64,000 nucleotides of DNA from Clostridium facile (GTDB lineage Bacteria; Bacillota; Clostridia; Oscillospirales; Ruminococcaceae): NCBI RefSeq assembly GCF_014297275.1, contig NZ_JACOQK010000001.1:1054001-1118000 (forward strand). The letters run 5' to 3'. Positions 6,689 through 16,576 of the stretch are shown piece by piece. Made by a program: the position numbers and the translations under genes. The notes beneath the pieces are model-generated. The model was given only the letters and a program-made list of their open reading frames with translations. It was not told the origin of the DNA and searched no databases. The stretch's first letter is position 1. Each line of letters opens with the position of its first letter.

Positions 6689-9601
6689 TTATTGAAATGG
6701 CTGTTCTATCTGCTGTTTTAAAAAGAGCAGGTTACGCAAACAAGAAAGGGTTTGTGGATCGGATTCCCCCAGCGTATCCCTGAGGATGAAAAAGGAGCGT
6801 TCCAGATAATCCAATGCTTTACAAAGCTTCCTTTGCATAAAGTAGGCATGGCCAATTTCATTGTAATCCACAGCGATTTCCGGATGCAGTTCTCCAAGGA
6901 TATGTTGATGAATCCGTAAGGCTTTTGGGTAAAAGCCAATCGCTTTATCATACAAACATTGGATTTCATATAAATCCCCAATTAAGATATATTCCTCTGC
7001 TACCTCCATAGATTCTTCCCCAAAAGCCTTCTGGCTGGCACGTAAAGAGTTTTGGTAAGCTTCCAGCGCATTTGAATATTCCTTTTGGAGGCTGTAAAGA
7101 TGACCAATATTATGGAAAAGGGTTGTGATTGCCTGAATATTTTCTTTTGTCTGCCCTTGTTCGATTTGCAGGCATTTTTGATAACACTCCAACGCTTTGG
7201 CATAATTTTTCTGGCAACTATATAAATAGGCGATTGCGTTATACACCATGGACACGTTAGTATCCTGTTCTCCATACAGGTTCTGGGTTACTTTTAGCGC
7301 TTTCTGATAATATTCCAACGCCTTTGGATATCGTTTCCAATCCTGGTACATTTGAGCAATATTGTTATAGTAGGTGACAATATTGGGATGGTTTTCCCCC
7401 AACAATTCCAGCTCTATTTCCAGTGCTGTTTGAAAATACCTCACCGCATTTGGATAATCTCCCATACCATAATAGGCTCCACCAATATTGTTATAGATCG
7501 TTGCGGTGGATTTATGAAATCCTTCTGTAAGATTTTGGTCGATTTCCAACGCCTTTTGGTAATACTCCAATGCTGTAGTATATTCTCCTTTTCGATGGTG
7601 TACCATTCCAATATTCAGATAATTGACAATAATATTGGGATGCTGTTCCCCAAAAACCCTGCGGTTGATTGCTAGCCCTTTTTGATAATATTCTAATGCT
7701 AGTCCTAATTTTTGTTGCCTGCTATAGACACCTCCAATGTTATGGTAACAGGCTGCGGTTTCTGGATGTTCTTCCCCCAGTATCTTCTGGTTGATTTGCA
7801 ACGCTTTCGTATAATATTCTAAAGCGGTTTCATTATCCCCAAAGATAACATAAATCGAACCCATATTATTGTATACCGATGCTGCTGTATGCCCCTTGGA
7901 ATATTTTTCGTCCAAAGCAATCGCCTTCTGATAATATTCCAATGCTGCGGCATAATCCCCTTTTTCAAAATAAAGCAATCCAATATTTCCATAAATGGAA
8001 TACAGCCGCAGCTCTTCTTTTATTTTTTTCTGATGAATATTCAGTGCTTTATTGTAATATTCCAGTGCAACATCATACTGGCACAGGTATTGGTATACCA
8101 TACCAATATTTTCATACTCTGTAGCAACCTGCAAGCACTCTTCTCCTAAGGTGTTCCGGACAATTTGCAAGGATTTTTGGTAATACGCCAAAGCGTCCAT
8201 ATATTTGCCACAATCGCAGTATACTAGCCCCATACTATTGTAAACAGATGCAGTATACACATCCTCTTTTCCAACTGTTTGGAGAAAAATGTTAAGCGCT
8301 TTCTGATCATATTCCAACGCTTTTGGAAAGTTGGCTCCTTGGCGAAGCAATTCAGCGTACTTGAGGAAAAAATTAGCATATGCCACGTCATCTCCTTCAA
8401 TCCGTTTCGCTACAGCGTCTCCAAACTGGGAAATCTCCTGTCTTTGCTGGCAGGTATCGCAGTAGGAACCTAGATAATCGAAAATTGCTTCCAGATAACA
8501 CCAGCAGTCCTTGATGTTGGGGGTTAGGTCATTCTCTAGAATATCTGCCATCACAGGATGGAGGGAATAGTGGGTGTTTTCGTTCCGTACCCATCCACGG
8601 GCTACCAACTGTTTCAGTTGGGGTAGTTTGGTTGATTCCATCCCACACCATTTTAGGAACTGCTTCCCGTCCACACCAGTGTAAGGAACCAACAATAAAT
8701 TCCTTAACAGATAAATTTGATCCTCCGACAGTTTCTCCCTGCTAATATCAAAAATAGCGCGTAAATGTTGGTACATACTTTTTTGGGATTGCTTTCCGTC
8801 CTTATTCAAGGGGATCACGGTATCCTGATGATCTTTGAGTTTTTCCCTTAGTTCCTCCAGCATTTCCGCCAGGGGGATTTCTTCCTCCCGTATCTGTTTT
8901 GCCAGAAGCTCCACCGTCATGGTGTGTCGATCCACCAGCTGAATCAATTCATCCAGTTGGGCAAGTTCATCCTCTGTAAAATCCGTGCTTCCGTAAGAAT
9001 GAAAAAACACCTCCCTAGCCTGTTCCGATTCCAATGGCATCACCTTAACCTGCTGTTTCCCATACTGACTCCAATCATTCCGGGTAGTAAACAACAGATA
9101 CCATCCCATTGATTCCAGATCTTCCATCTCATCGGATTCTGTTTCATTGAAATTATCCACGATGAGTAAAACCCTTTGCTGGGCACACAATTGTTTTATC
9201 ACGGCCTTTTTTTGCAAATAATACTGTTCTAATTCTTCCGCTTTCGCTTTCGCTGGAATAGAAAAACCTCCCAAAGTTATCCCTAGAACAACATCCCGCA
9301 AACTGGAAGCGTAATTTGCCCATACTACACTACCGTTCCACCGGGTGGCATATTGTTTGGCGAGCTCACTTTTCCCGATGCCGCCTATCCCCCAAAGAAA
9401 TACCGTCCTGCCTTCCTGGAATTTTTGTTCCAGTGTTTCCAACTCCTGTTCCCTGCCAACAAACCCTTCTTTCAGCGGGATGGCTGAGCAGAGGATACTG
9501 TATTGTTTTTCCCCGTTGGGATGAAGATGGATATTGTATTCCGAAAGGTAGGTTGGCCCCTGGTTTTTCATCTCCTCAATCCGGATTCCGTCCTGTCCCA
9601 T
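6689..9601 (-). CDS. STAND-type NB-ARC ATPase with C-terminal tetratricopeptide repeats
   Basis: The 970-aa protein has the three-part plan of STAND signal-transduction ATPases. A short N-terminus holds GPTYLSEYNIHLH (residues 15-27). The NB-ARC module follows: Walker A GIGGIGKS (71-78), Walker B RVLLIVDNFN (143-152), and the sensor-like LLFTTRNDW (169-177), then a winged-helix region to about 400. About a dozen TPRs of the 42-residue type occupy 425-960, with repeated ALEYYQKALxI cores. Proteins of this plan (NLR-like) include antiviral sensors, in which the repeats recognise a phage product. There is no obvious effector domain fused. A 110-aa partner is encoded 9 bp upstream and shares the N-terminal tag. 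Ribosome site AGGAGG. Immune function is inferred from context. Confidence 0.85.
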   Translation of the reverse strand: MGQDGIRIEEMKNQGPTYLSEYNIHLHPNGEKQYSILCSAIPLKEGFVGREQELETLEQKFQEGRTVFLWGIGGIGKSELAKQYATRWNGSVVWANYASSLRDVVLGITLGGFSIPAKAKAEELEQYYLQKKAVIKQLCAQQRVLLIVDNFNETESDEMEDLESMGWYLLFTTRNDWSQYGKQQVKVMPLESEQAREVFFHSYGSTDFTEDELAQLDELIQLVDRHTMTVELLAKQIREEEIPLAEMLEELREKLKDHQDTVIPLNKDGKQSQKSMYQHLRAIFDISREKLSEDQIYLLRNLLLVPYTGVDGKQFLKWCGMESTKLPQLKQLVARGWVRNENTHYSLHPVMADILENDLTPNIKDCWCYLEAIFDYLGSYCDTCQQRQEISQFGDAVAKRIEGDDVAYANFFLKYAELLRQGANFPKALEYDQKALNIFLQTVGKEDVYTASVYNSMGLVYCDCGKYMDALAYYQKSLQIVRNTLGEECLQVATEYENIGMVYQYLCQYDVALEYYNKALNIHQKKIKEELRLYSIYGNIGLLYFEKGDYAAALEYYQKAIALDEKYSKGHTAASVYNNMGSIYVIFGDNETALEYYTKALQINQKILGEEHPETAACYHNIGGVYSRQQKLGLALEYYQKGLAINRRVFGEQHPNIIVNYLNIGMVHHRKGEYTTALEYYQKALEIDQNLTEGFHKSTATIYNNIGGAYYGMGDYPNAVRYFQTALEIELELLGENHPNIVTYYNNIAQMYQDWKRYPKALEYYQKALKVTQNLYGEQDTNVSMVYNAIAYLYSCQKNYAKALECYQKCLQIEQGQTKENIQAITTLFHNIGHLYSLQKEYSNALEAYQNSLRASQKAFGEESMEVAEEYILIGDLYEIQCLYDKAIGFYPKALRIHQHILGELHPEIAVDYNEIGHAYFMQRKLCKALDYLERSFFILRDTLGESDPQTLSCLRNLLFLKQQIEQPFQ

Positions 9602-9610
9602 ATAAACCTC

Positions 9611-9943
9611 CTATGATAGGCAAGAAGAAACAATTCCAATTAAATTTTTGATATTCTCTACTAATGTAGGAATTTTATCTGTAATAGCAACGGCGCACCC
9701 TAAACCTTCCACACATTTTTTGAGGATTTCCCATCTTGGCTTGGGCTTCATCAGTTCCGTATGAACAGTATCCACTGTTTCCACAATTGTTTTGGCCTCT
9801 TTCTCCGGAACGGCGGAAAGTTCCTTTTTAATGTTCTGAATAATCTTTTCCAATTCCTCGATTTTCATACTGTCCAAATGAACATAGATATCCCCTTCCG
9901 CTAAATAGGTCGGACCTTTATTTTCCATTTTGTTAATATACAT
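9611..9943 (-). CDS. Small protein sharing an N-terminal tag with the adjacent STAND ATPase
   Basis: This 110-aa protein is not a family I recognise. The start is set at 9943 because GGGGGAG precedes that ATG; an upstream in-frame start lacks a site. Residues 9-24 (KGPTYLAEGDIYVHLD) match the ATPase N-terminus (QGPTYLSEYNIHLHPN). The middle is a charged helix with coiled-coil character (EELEKIIQNIKKEL), and the C-terminus from about 75 is hydrophobic and glycine-rich (GLGCAVAITDKIPTLVENIK), which could insert in a membrane. It is the first gene of a two-gene operon, with 9 bp to the ATPase. Candidate roles are effector or adaptor, joined by the shared tag; this is inference. Confidence 0.75.
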   Translation of the reverse strand: MYINKMENKGPTYLAEGDIYVHLDSMKIEELEKIIQNIKKELSAVPEKEAKTIVETVDTVHTELMKPKPRWEILKKCVEGLGCAVAITDKIPTLVENIKNLIGIVSSCLS

Positions 9944-9974
9944 TCTAGCTCCCCCTTGTCCTGATTTTATCCAT

Positions 9975-10003
9975 ATTATACAACATGAATGGTTATAATA
10001 CAA
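9975..10003 (-). promoter_or_regulatory. Promoter of the STAND operon
   Basis: Minus strand TTGTAT (9998-10003), 17-bp spacer, TATAAT (9975-9980), about 30 bp upstream of the 110-aa gene. It resembles a constitutive housekeeping promoter. Confidence 0.7.
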
Positions 10004-10142
10004 CAACTTTGTCTTATTTTTCCAACTTCTATCCCGAATAGTTGCTATAAATTTCTAATTGCATTTTGCTCTATGGTTTTTTGATAGATATTTTGACCTG
10101 TTCTAAATAAGGATACTACTTTTGGAAACTGCCGGATATAAT

Positions 10143-10175
10143 AAAAATAGCATCCCAAAAAAGGATGCTATTTTT
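10143..10175 (-). terminator. Terminator of the LRR/SLH gene
   Basis: AAAAATAGCATCC (10143-10155) pairs perfectly with GGATGCTATTTTT (10163-10175). It lies 32 bp past the stop of the LRR gene on the minus strand and is symmetrical. Confidence 0.85.
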
Positions 10176-10206
10176 ATGCTATATTGTCAGAGACTGTTTT
10201 TAAAAA

Positions 10207-12252
10207 TTATAGGCTATAGTATTCCATAAATCTCATAATCATCGTTGCTCCGGCCGCTCTTCCTGTTTGCCCTTGTGGGTCAATGACTGGCTGGTTGTTT
10301 TGCCCTTTGATGATACCGCAGCCCAGTGCCCATTCCATTGCTTCTTTGGAGAATGTACTTACCTGATTTCCGTCTTCATAATTGCCAATCGATGTTTTTT
10401 GGCTGGTGTCCAATCCTTTATACTGGGCGTATCGGTATAACATGGTTACAAACTGTTCTCTGGTAATCAATACCCCTACCCCAAATTCATTTGTATCCTG
10501 GTAGCCTGTTGTTATCCCAACTTGTTTTGCCCACAATACCGCATTCGTAAAATAAGCATTATCTGGTACATCTGAAAATATAGGCTCATAACTTATAGCT
10601 GGTTCCCCTTCCAAACGGTACAAGATGGTTACCAGATGGTCACGGGCCATACTTTCATTTGGTCCAAAAGTGGTCTCGTTAAACCCTGTCATTATGCCAC
10701 GGTCATAGGTAAACCTTACAGCATCGTAACACCAATCATTTACAGAAACATCATTATATGGCAGGTCAATAGAAATAAAATCAATGCCTCTTTCTATTGC
10801 GAGTTTTTCTGCTGGACTACCAGATAATCCATAAATAGTTGATAAATTACTACATTCTTTAAATTCATTTTCTCCAATTATCGTATTTCCATTAAATTTA
10901 ACAGTCTTTAAATTATTACAACCATAAAATACACCATTAATAGATTGAATACTATTAGGTATAGTAAAAAACGTTAATCCATAGCATTCACGAAAAGCAT
11001 TTGGTTCAATAGTAAGAATACTTTCTGATAATGACACAGATTTTAACCTATAACATTTTTCAAATGCAGAATTTCCAATTGTTTCTAAACCTTGTGGAAA
11101 TTCAATGGACGATAAAGATATACAGTTTTTAAACGCACAATCACCAATCTTTTTTAAATTACATGGTAAATTAATATATTCCAAACTGGAACATCCAAAA
11201 AAGGCATATTCCCCCAAAATTTTAACAGTATCAGGAATTGAAATTGAAGTTATATTTTTGCATTCTCCAAAAGCATAACTAGAAATTTTAGTAATTCCAT
11301 TAGGAATATTAATATCGCCAGATGCATTACCTGTTCCAAATAAAACTGTATTCAAAATAATATATGGATTTTCAATTCCCCATGGTGTATTTGTAAACGC
11401 TTGCAATTCAATTTTTTCAATAGTAGATGGAATATCTACATATACTAAATTAGAACAATTAACAAAGGCACCACTACCTATCGATTTAACATTACTTGGT
11501 ATATCTATAGATTTTAAATTATTACAATAAGAAAAAGAACCAGATTGTATGTTAGTTAACTTTTTGGGCAGTGATATTGATTCAAAAGAACATCCGCTAA
11601 AAGCATGCATTCCAATTGTAGTTATATTATCAGACATAACTATAGAGAATAAGTTATCACAACTTTCAAATGCATATTCTTCAATTACAACTATACTGTC
11701 TGGCATTTCAATTGAAGTTAATCCACTATAAGCAAAAGCATTCCAAGGAATAAGGGTAAGACTATTGGAAAGTTTTACTTCAGATAAATTGGAACAATAA
11801 CTAAAAATACCTGATCCAATTTGTTTTACACTATCTGGCAATTCAATAGATGACAATTGATCACATTGTCTAAAGGTTTCTCTTCCTATATTTATCACAC
11901 TAGGTGGAATAGATATATGCTTTAATGAAGAGCAAAGAGAAAAAGAACCATCTCCAATACTAATAACACTATTAGGAATCGTTACATTTACTATAGAATT
12001 ATTTCCTGCAAAACAAAAATCTCCAATTTTAGTAACGCCATCGGGAACCACTACATCTTTATCAGTTCCTGTATACTTCACCAAGACGCCGTTAGAAATT
12101 TAGAAATCACTTTGGGTTTGAATGGCGGATGCGATGACATGTTGCAGCTCCACCAGCCCTTGCGCCGCAGCGGTTACCCCTGTAGCGGAAAAAACAATAG
12201 CGGAACTGACAAGCGCTGCCAGGACACGCTTGAATATTTTCCTATTCTTCAT
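10207..12252 (-). pseudogene. Secreted BspA-type leucine-rich-repeat protein with SLH domains, interrupted by one in-frame stop
   Basis: Read through, this would be a surface protein of about 681 aa. It starts at the ATG at 12252 (ribosome site AAAGGAGG) with a signal peptide, MKNRKIFKRVLAALVSSAIV, ending near AAAQG. After about 50 residues the frame meets TAA (12100-12102). The next codons in the same frame read ISNGVLVKYTGTDKDVVVPD, the usual start of BspA-like LRR_5 arrays, so a lysine-type AAA codon has probably become TAA. About 15 LRR_5 repeats (SIxxxAFxxCxxLxSIxIPxS pattern) run to about residue 420 of the downstream frame. Three SLH domains (YDRGIMTGFNETTFGPNESM and similar) then anchor to the wall polymer. 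The downstream part has only TTG/GTG starts without a site, so it is likely silent unless read through. Confidence 0.85.
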
Positions 12253-12517
12253 AAAAATTCCTCCTTTTTTTGCGGTATTTCGACATATCATTGAATACTA
12301 TTATTATACCATTGGAAAAATTTCTCGTCAATCAAAAATTGTATTATTCCAATTCATTGGGAAGAAAATCGGGTGCTATCCCGCAATTTTAGTTAAATCT
12401 ATGTAAAATGACTTGTCTTTCTACAGGAAACCGTAAAAATAACCACCTATTTATGTAAAATTTACACCATAATTTTACATAAAAAATTTACGTTATCGCT
12501 CTCAAATTCTACTCTAA
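12253..12517. other. Intergenic region rich in TGTAAA/TTTACA motifs
   Basis: Upstream of the transporter, TGTAAA or TTTACA elements recur at about 12404, 12454, 12461, 12474 and (as TTTACG) 12487, in addition to the phased cluster at 12518-12555. AAATCTATGTAAAAT occurs twice, near 12395 and 12522. No gene is visible. Confidence 0.5.
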
Positions 12518-12557
12518 TGTAAAATCTATGTAAAATCAGGTTAAATCTTTGTATAAT
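12518..12557 (+). promoter_or_regulatory. PhoP-box-like direct repeats overlapping a -10 element
   Basis: TGTAAA (12518), TGTAAA (12529) and GTTAAA (12540) are spaced exactly 11 bp apart, and TGTATA follows at 12550. On the other strand they read TTTACA/TTTAAC, close to the TT(A/T)ACA half-sites, 11 bp apart, of Gram-positive Pho boxes. TATAAT (12552-12557) serves as -10, while the -35 position is occupied by a repeat and is a poor match. This suggests an activator-dependent promoter induced by phosphate starvation. Confidence 0.65.
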
Positions 12558-12633
12558 ATATTGCGATTACTTTAAATTTTCGGTATAAATAATATAGACA
12601 AAATAAAAAGTTTGTAAAATGACGGAGGAAAAC

Positions 12634-14274
12634 ATGAAGATTACCGATATTTTTAGTCTTCTTGGAGGATTGGCACTCTTCCTATACGGAATGCAAATGA
12701 TGAGCAATGGTTTGGAAGCAGCAGCCGGCAACAAAATGAAAAAAATCCTGGAGAAGCTGACATCAAACAGATTTTTAGGCGTTCTTGTTGGGGCGGGTAT
12801 TACTGCTGTGATTCAATCTTCTTCCGCTACTACAGTAATGGTAGTGGGATTTGTAAACTCGGGTATGATGACATTAAGTCAGGCTGTCTGGATTATTATG
12901 GGTGCCAATATTGGTACTACCATCACTGGCCAGCTGATTGCGTTGGACATTGGAGCAATTGCACCATTATTCGCTTTTGTCGGCGTTGCTTTGATTGTAT
13001 TTATTAAAAAACAAAAGGTACATTATTATGGTTTAATTGTGGCAGGACTAGGTACCCTATTTATTGGTATGGAAATGATGAGTTCCGCTATGATGCCACT
13101 GCGGGAATCGGATGCGTTTATTTCTTTAATGACCAAATTCTCCAACCCTGTTTTGGGTATTTTGGCTGGTATGATTTTTACCGCGATTATCCAATCCTCT
13201 TCTGCTTCGGTTGGTATTTTACAGGCTTTGGCAGTAAGCGGCTTAATCGGCTTGCCAAATGCGGTGTTTGTATTGTTTGGACAAAATATTGGTACCTGTA
13301 TTACAGCTGTACTCGCCTCCATTGGTACCAACCGCAGCGCAAAACGCACAACCATCATCCACTTACTGTTTAACTTAATTGGTACTACTATTTTTACGAT
13401 TGTCTGTATTGCTACCCCACTTACTTCTTGGGTGGAAAGCCTTACACCGGACAATGTGGCTGCACAAATCGCAAATATGCACACCATCTTTAATATTGTT
13501 ACCACCATTCTGTTATTACCATTTGGTACCTATTTGGCAAAACTGGCAACCAAAATCTTGCCAGACAAACAAGAAGAACATGATGACGTAATGCATTTGG
13601 AATTTATCCGTCCTGTTGTTGCCAGAGGGGAACATCAAATTGGGTTATCCGCTATTGCTCTTACCAATATTAAACAGGAACTCCGCCGTATGATGGAGAT
13701 GGTAAAACATAATGTAGATAACGGTTTTGACGCTGTTCAGCAAAGGGATTTAAAACTGGTGGAGAAAGTACAGGAACGGGAAGATTACATTGACTATTTG
13801 AACAAAGAGATCTCCAAATACATCTCTAAAATCATGGTAGAGGAAAGTAATCCAAGGGATTCCCAGTATATCAGCGCATTATTTAAGGTATGTGGAAACC
13901 TGGAACGCATTGGAGACCACGCAATGAACATTTGCGAATACACCAAGATGATCCATGATAAAAAAATCCATTTTTCCCCAGAAGAACTCTCTGAAATGGC
14001 TGAGATGAAAAAAGTCAGTATTGAAGCACTGGATTGCCTGGAAAACTTGAAAAAGAACGCTCCAGAAGAAGTGCAACGGATTGCAGATTTGGAACAGCAG
14101 ATGGATGATATGACAGAATCCTATCGCACCAACCAAACAAAACGGATGCAGGAAGGCAAATGCTCCGATGAAGCATGCATCCTTTATTCTGAAATGCTTA
14201 CGGATTTTGAACGAATTGGCGACCACATCCTGAACATTGGTCAGGAAATGGGCCTTGGAAAAGTAAGTGCATAA
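12634..14274 (+). CDS. Na/phosphate cotransporter, NptA-type, with C-terminal PhoU-like domain
   Basis: The 546-aa membrane protein takes up phosphate with sodium. Two inverted repeats each carry the signature QSSSAT/QSSSAS (ITAVIQSSSATTVMVVGF and FTAIIQSSSASVGILQAL), typical of the NaPi-II family (Na_Pi_cotrans). Eight or so membrane segments fill residues 5-310. Residues about 340-540 form a PhoU-like helical bundle with two repeats ending ERIGDHAMNI and ERIGDHILNI. The ATG at 12634 is chosen because GGAGG lies 5 bases before it; an ATG at 12619 would contain that site. Likely regulated by PhoP through the upstream repeats. Complete and of normal length. Confidence 0.92.
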   Translation: MKITDIFSLLGGLALFLYGMQMMSNGLEAAAGNKMKKILEKLTSNRFLGVLVGAGITAVIQSSSATTVMVVGFVNSGMMTLSQAVWIIMGANIGTTITGQLIALDIGAIAPLFAFVGVALIVFIKKQKVHYYGLIVAGLGTLFIGMEMMSSAMMPLRESDAFISLMTKFSNPVLGILAGMIFTAIIQSSSASVGILQALAVSGLIGLPNAVFVLFGQNIGTCITAVLASIGTNRSAKRTTIIHLLFNLIGTTIFTIVCIATPLTSWVESLTPDNVAAQIANMHTIFNIVTTILLLPFGTYLAKLATKILPDKQEEHDDVMHLEFIRPVVARGEHQIGLSAIALTNIKQELRRMMEMVKHNVDNGFDAVQQRDLKLVEKVQEREDYIDYLNKEISKYISKIMVEESNPRDSQYISALFKVCGNLERIGDHAMNICEYTKMIHDKKIHFSPEELSEMAEMKKVSIEALDCLENLKKNAPEEVQRIADLEQQMDDMTESYRTNQTKRMQEGKCSDEACILYSEMLTDFERIGDHILNIGQEMGLGKVSA

Positions 14275-14280
14275 TATAAA

Positions 14281-14310
14281 AAACCCTTATCCATTTTGGA
14301 TAGGGGTTTT
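14281..14310 (+). terminator. Terminator of the phosphate transporter gene
   Basis: AAACCCTTATCC pairs with GGATAGGGGTTT (one G-T wobble), followed by TTTTTTC; 7 bp after the stop codon. Confidence 0.9.
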
Positions 14311-15194
14311 TTTCGTTGTTTTCCTAAGCAAAGGCAATAATAGTGGGAAAAGAAAGCTTTAGAAAAAGGGGATTTTTGCTGACAAGCTGGTTTTAGCGGG
14401 GAAAAAGCATATAAGCAATGGTTAATATTGCGTACAGATACTTACCGATATCTGAGAAATCATGAATAGTATATCACGTGATACAAAGATATTGTTTTGT
14501 ACTCTACTGAAGTGACGGCCTTGAGTTTTTGACGTTACATAATCACTTACCGGAGGAGATAAGTAGCCTCTTTTTACCCCTACTCATTTACCAATTGTAA
14601 TCTTTCCAAGTCTGTACAATGTCCCTGATGGTATTGATTTTGGTAGACACATCTATTTTTTAGCATTTCATCTTCCAATATTTCTATAAGGATGTGATCA
14701 AAAAATTGGCCGGTTTCGTAATTTTTGTTCCTAACTAGATGCTTTTTCTCCTTTTTGATTTTTATCTTTCCCTTTACCAATCGTACTGGATTTCAGTATT
14801 CTAGAGAATAAAACGCCTTATTTTTTCCATTTTTTATAAATTGGATCATCAAAAAGTACTACCTGAGAAATAGAATCAGGTTATATCGCTTGTGCTGATT
14901 TTGTCGAAGATATATTGAAAAAAGCTTTCCCGAAAGAAAGCTTTTTCCTATAATAGGATACACCATACTTCCTTCAATGAGACGAATCCGAAAAGATCTA
15001 GGATTAGTTTCCCGTCCATACGATGTGGTTTATTTTCATTGCTGCTGTGCTTAGCCACAAACTATACTGGATAGTCGCAACAAAATCGAAACAGTAATAC
15101 CAAACAGATAGCCAGTGAAATTTTTCTATCCAATGCGGAAAAGGTATTCCGTTTACGAGAAAATGGCTTTTCTTTTTGGTAGCATTATGCTAGC
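14311..15194. other. 880-bp region without a clear gene
   Basis: I see no supported gene. A 66-codon minus-strand frame at 14580-14780 lacks a ribosome site and a recognisable product. A palindromic hairpin, AAAAAAGCTTTC (14918-14929) with GAAAGCTTTTT (14936-14946), could terminate the MATE gene that ends at 15195, or a plus-strand transcript. Codon-like stretches broken by stops suggest old gene debris. Confidence 0.4.
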
Positions 15195-16574
15195 TTAATT
15201 TTGCTTTGGGGAATTGGACATTTCCGCCAATGCCTTTTTAAACTGGAAGATAAACAGGATAGCGGTAAAGCTGACGGCCAGAAAATCCGCAACTGGTTCA
15301 GCCAGATAAACCGCTGTTGTTTTATTGGAAGAAAAAATAAGTGGTAAAAGGTAGATAAGTGGAATCAGCAAAATAAATTTACGCATGACCGCAACTAAAA
15401 TAGATGCTTTTGCGTTGCCCAATGAGTTGAATGTCATTTGGCATGCCATTTGGATTCCAAACAGCAGCAAGCAAGCTGTATAAATCCGCAATGCTGTTTT
15501 GGTGAATTCCAACAAAGCTGGATCCGAAGTAAACAAGGCTGCAAATACTTGAGGGAATAACAGAATTAGCGCCCACAGTAGACAAGAGTAGAACAGGCTT
15601 GCTTTTAGCAACAGCCGAAAAGCAGATTTTACCCTGTCCACATTGCGCGCACCATAATTATAGCTGATAATTGGCTGCGCCCCTTGCCCCAGCCCCTGTA
15701 ACGGAAGCATGGCAAACTGCATTACACTGGTTAAAATCGTCATGGCTCCAACCGCAATATCTCCACCGTATCGCAATAATGAGGAGTTAAAGCAGATAGA
15801 AATCACGCTCTCGCTTGCCTGCATAATAAATACAGCAAGCCCCAATGCCAAACTTGGCAAAATGATTTTTGATTTTAGCATTAAGTGACGTTTGCGGATT
15901 TTTAAAAAGGTCCTTTTGCCAAACAAGAAATTTAACACCCAAATACAGGAAACTGCCTGGGAAAGAATGGTGGCTAAAGCAGCTCCACGTACTCCCATAC
16001 CGAATCCAAAGATAAAAATTGGGTCCAGCACAATATTACATACTGCACCAATTAACACAGATAACATCCCTGTTTTTGCAAAGCCCTGGGCAGTAATAAA
16101 GGCATTCATCCCCAATGTCAACTGTACAAAAATCGTCCCAATGGCATAAATGTTCATGTAGCTGACACCATATTCAATGGTATTGTTGCTGGCGCCAAAT
16201 GCCATAAGAAAATCACGGTTCCAAATCAACAAAACTGTTGTTAACAACAATGAAATGATAATTTGGAGGCTAAAACAGTTCCCCAAAGTTTTTTCCGCCA
16301 GCTCTTTTTCTCCTTTTCCCATATAAATGGAAGCTCTTGGAGCTCCGCCGTTGCTGACTAATGCGGCAAATGCTGTTACAATCATAATCAACGGCATACA
16401 AACTCCTACCCCTGTTAGCGCCAAAGTGCCTTCTTCTGGGATATGTCCGATATAGATGCGGTCTACAATATTGTACAACATATTAATGATTTGTGCTGTT
16501 ACAGTAGGAAGCGCCAATTTCCAAAGTAGTTTATTCACAGGCTCTTTGCCTAAAAAATCTTTCTCTTTTTCCAC
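15195..16574 (-). CDS. MATE-family efflux transporter
   Basis: The 459-aa protein belongs to the multidrug and toxic compound extrusion family, which exports cationic compounds using Na+ or H+. Twelve membrane segments in two six-helix bundles fit the length. Family features are the N-terminal PVNKLLWKLALPTVTAQIIN, LYNIVDRIYIGHI in helix 1-2, and QGAQPIISYNYGARN at the start of the second half. The ATG lies 2 bp after the stop of an upstream marR-type gene, so the two form one operon. The substrate cannot be told; the MarR neighbour suggests induction by a ligand of that regulator. Confidence 0.93.
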   Translation of the reverse strand: MEKEKDFLGKEPVNKLLWKLALPTVTAQIINMLYNIVDRIYIGHIPEEGTLALTGVGVCMPLIMIVTAFAALVSNGGAPRASIYMGKGEKELAEKTLGNCFSLQIIISLLLTTVLLIWNRDFLMAFGASNNTIEYGVSYMNIYAIGTIFVQLTLGMNAFITAQGFAKTGMLSVLIGAVCNIVLDPIFIFGFGMGVRGAALATILSQAVSCIWVLNFLFGKRTFLKIRKRHLMLKSKIILPSLALGLAVFIMQASESVISICFNSSLLRYGGDIAVGAMTILTSVMQFAMLPLQGLGQGAQPIISYNYGARNVDRVKSAFRLLLKASLFYSCLLWALILLFPQVFAALFTSDPALLEFTKTALRIYTACLLLFGIQMACQMTFNSLGNAKASILVAVMRKFILLIPLIYLLPLIFSSNKTTAVYLAEPVADFLAVSFTAILFIFQFKKALAEMSNSPKQN

Positions 16575-16576
16575 AG

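Noticed and set aside
7100..8340. Regularly spaced repeats every 120-130 bp
   Set aside because: They are the codons of about a dozen tetratricopeptide repeats in the STAND protein, not a CRISPR array or satellite.
10800..12060. Periodic A/T-rich repeats
   Set aside because: They are the 69-bp leucine-rich repeat units of the BspA-type protein.
14918..14946. Hairpin near the MATE gene as a riboswitch or sRNA
   Set aside because: A single palindrome next to a gene end is more simply a terminator; there is no promoter-like sequence next to it.
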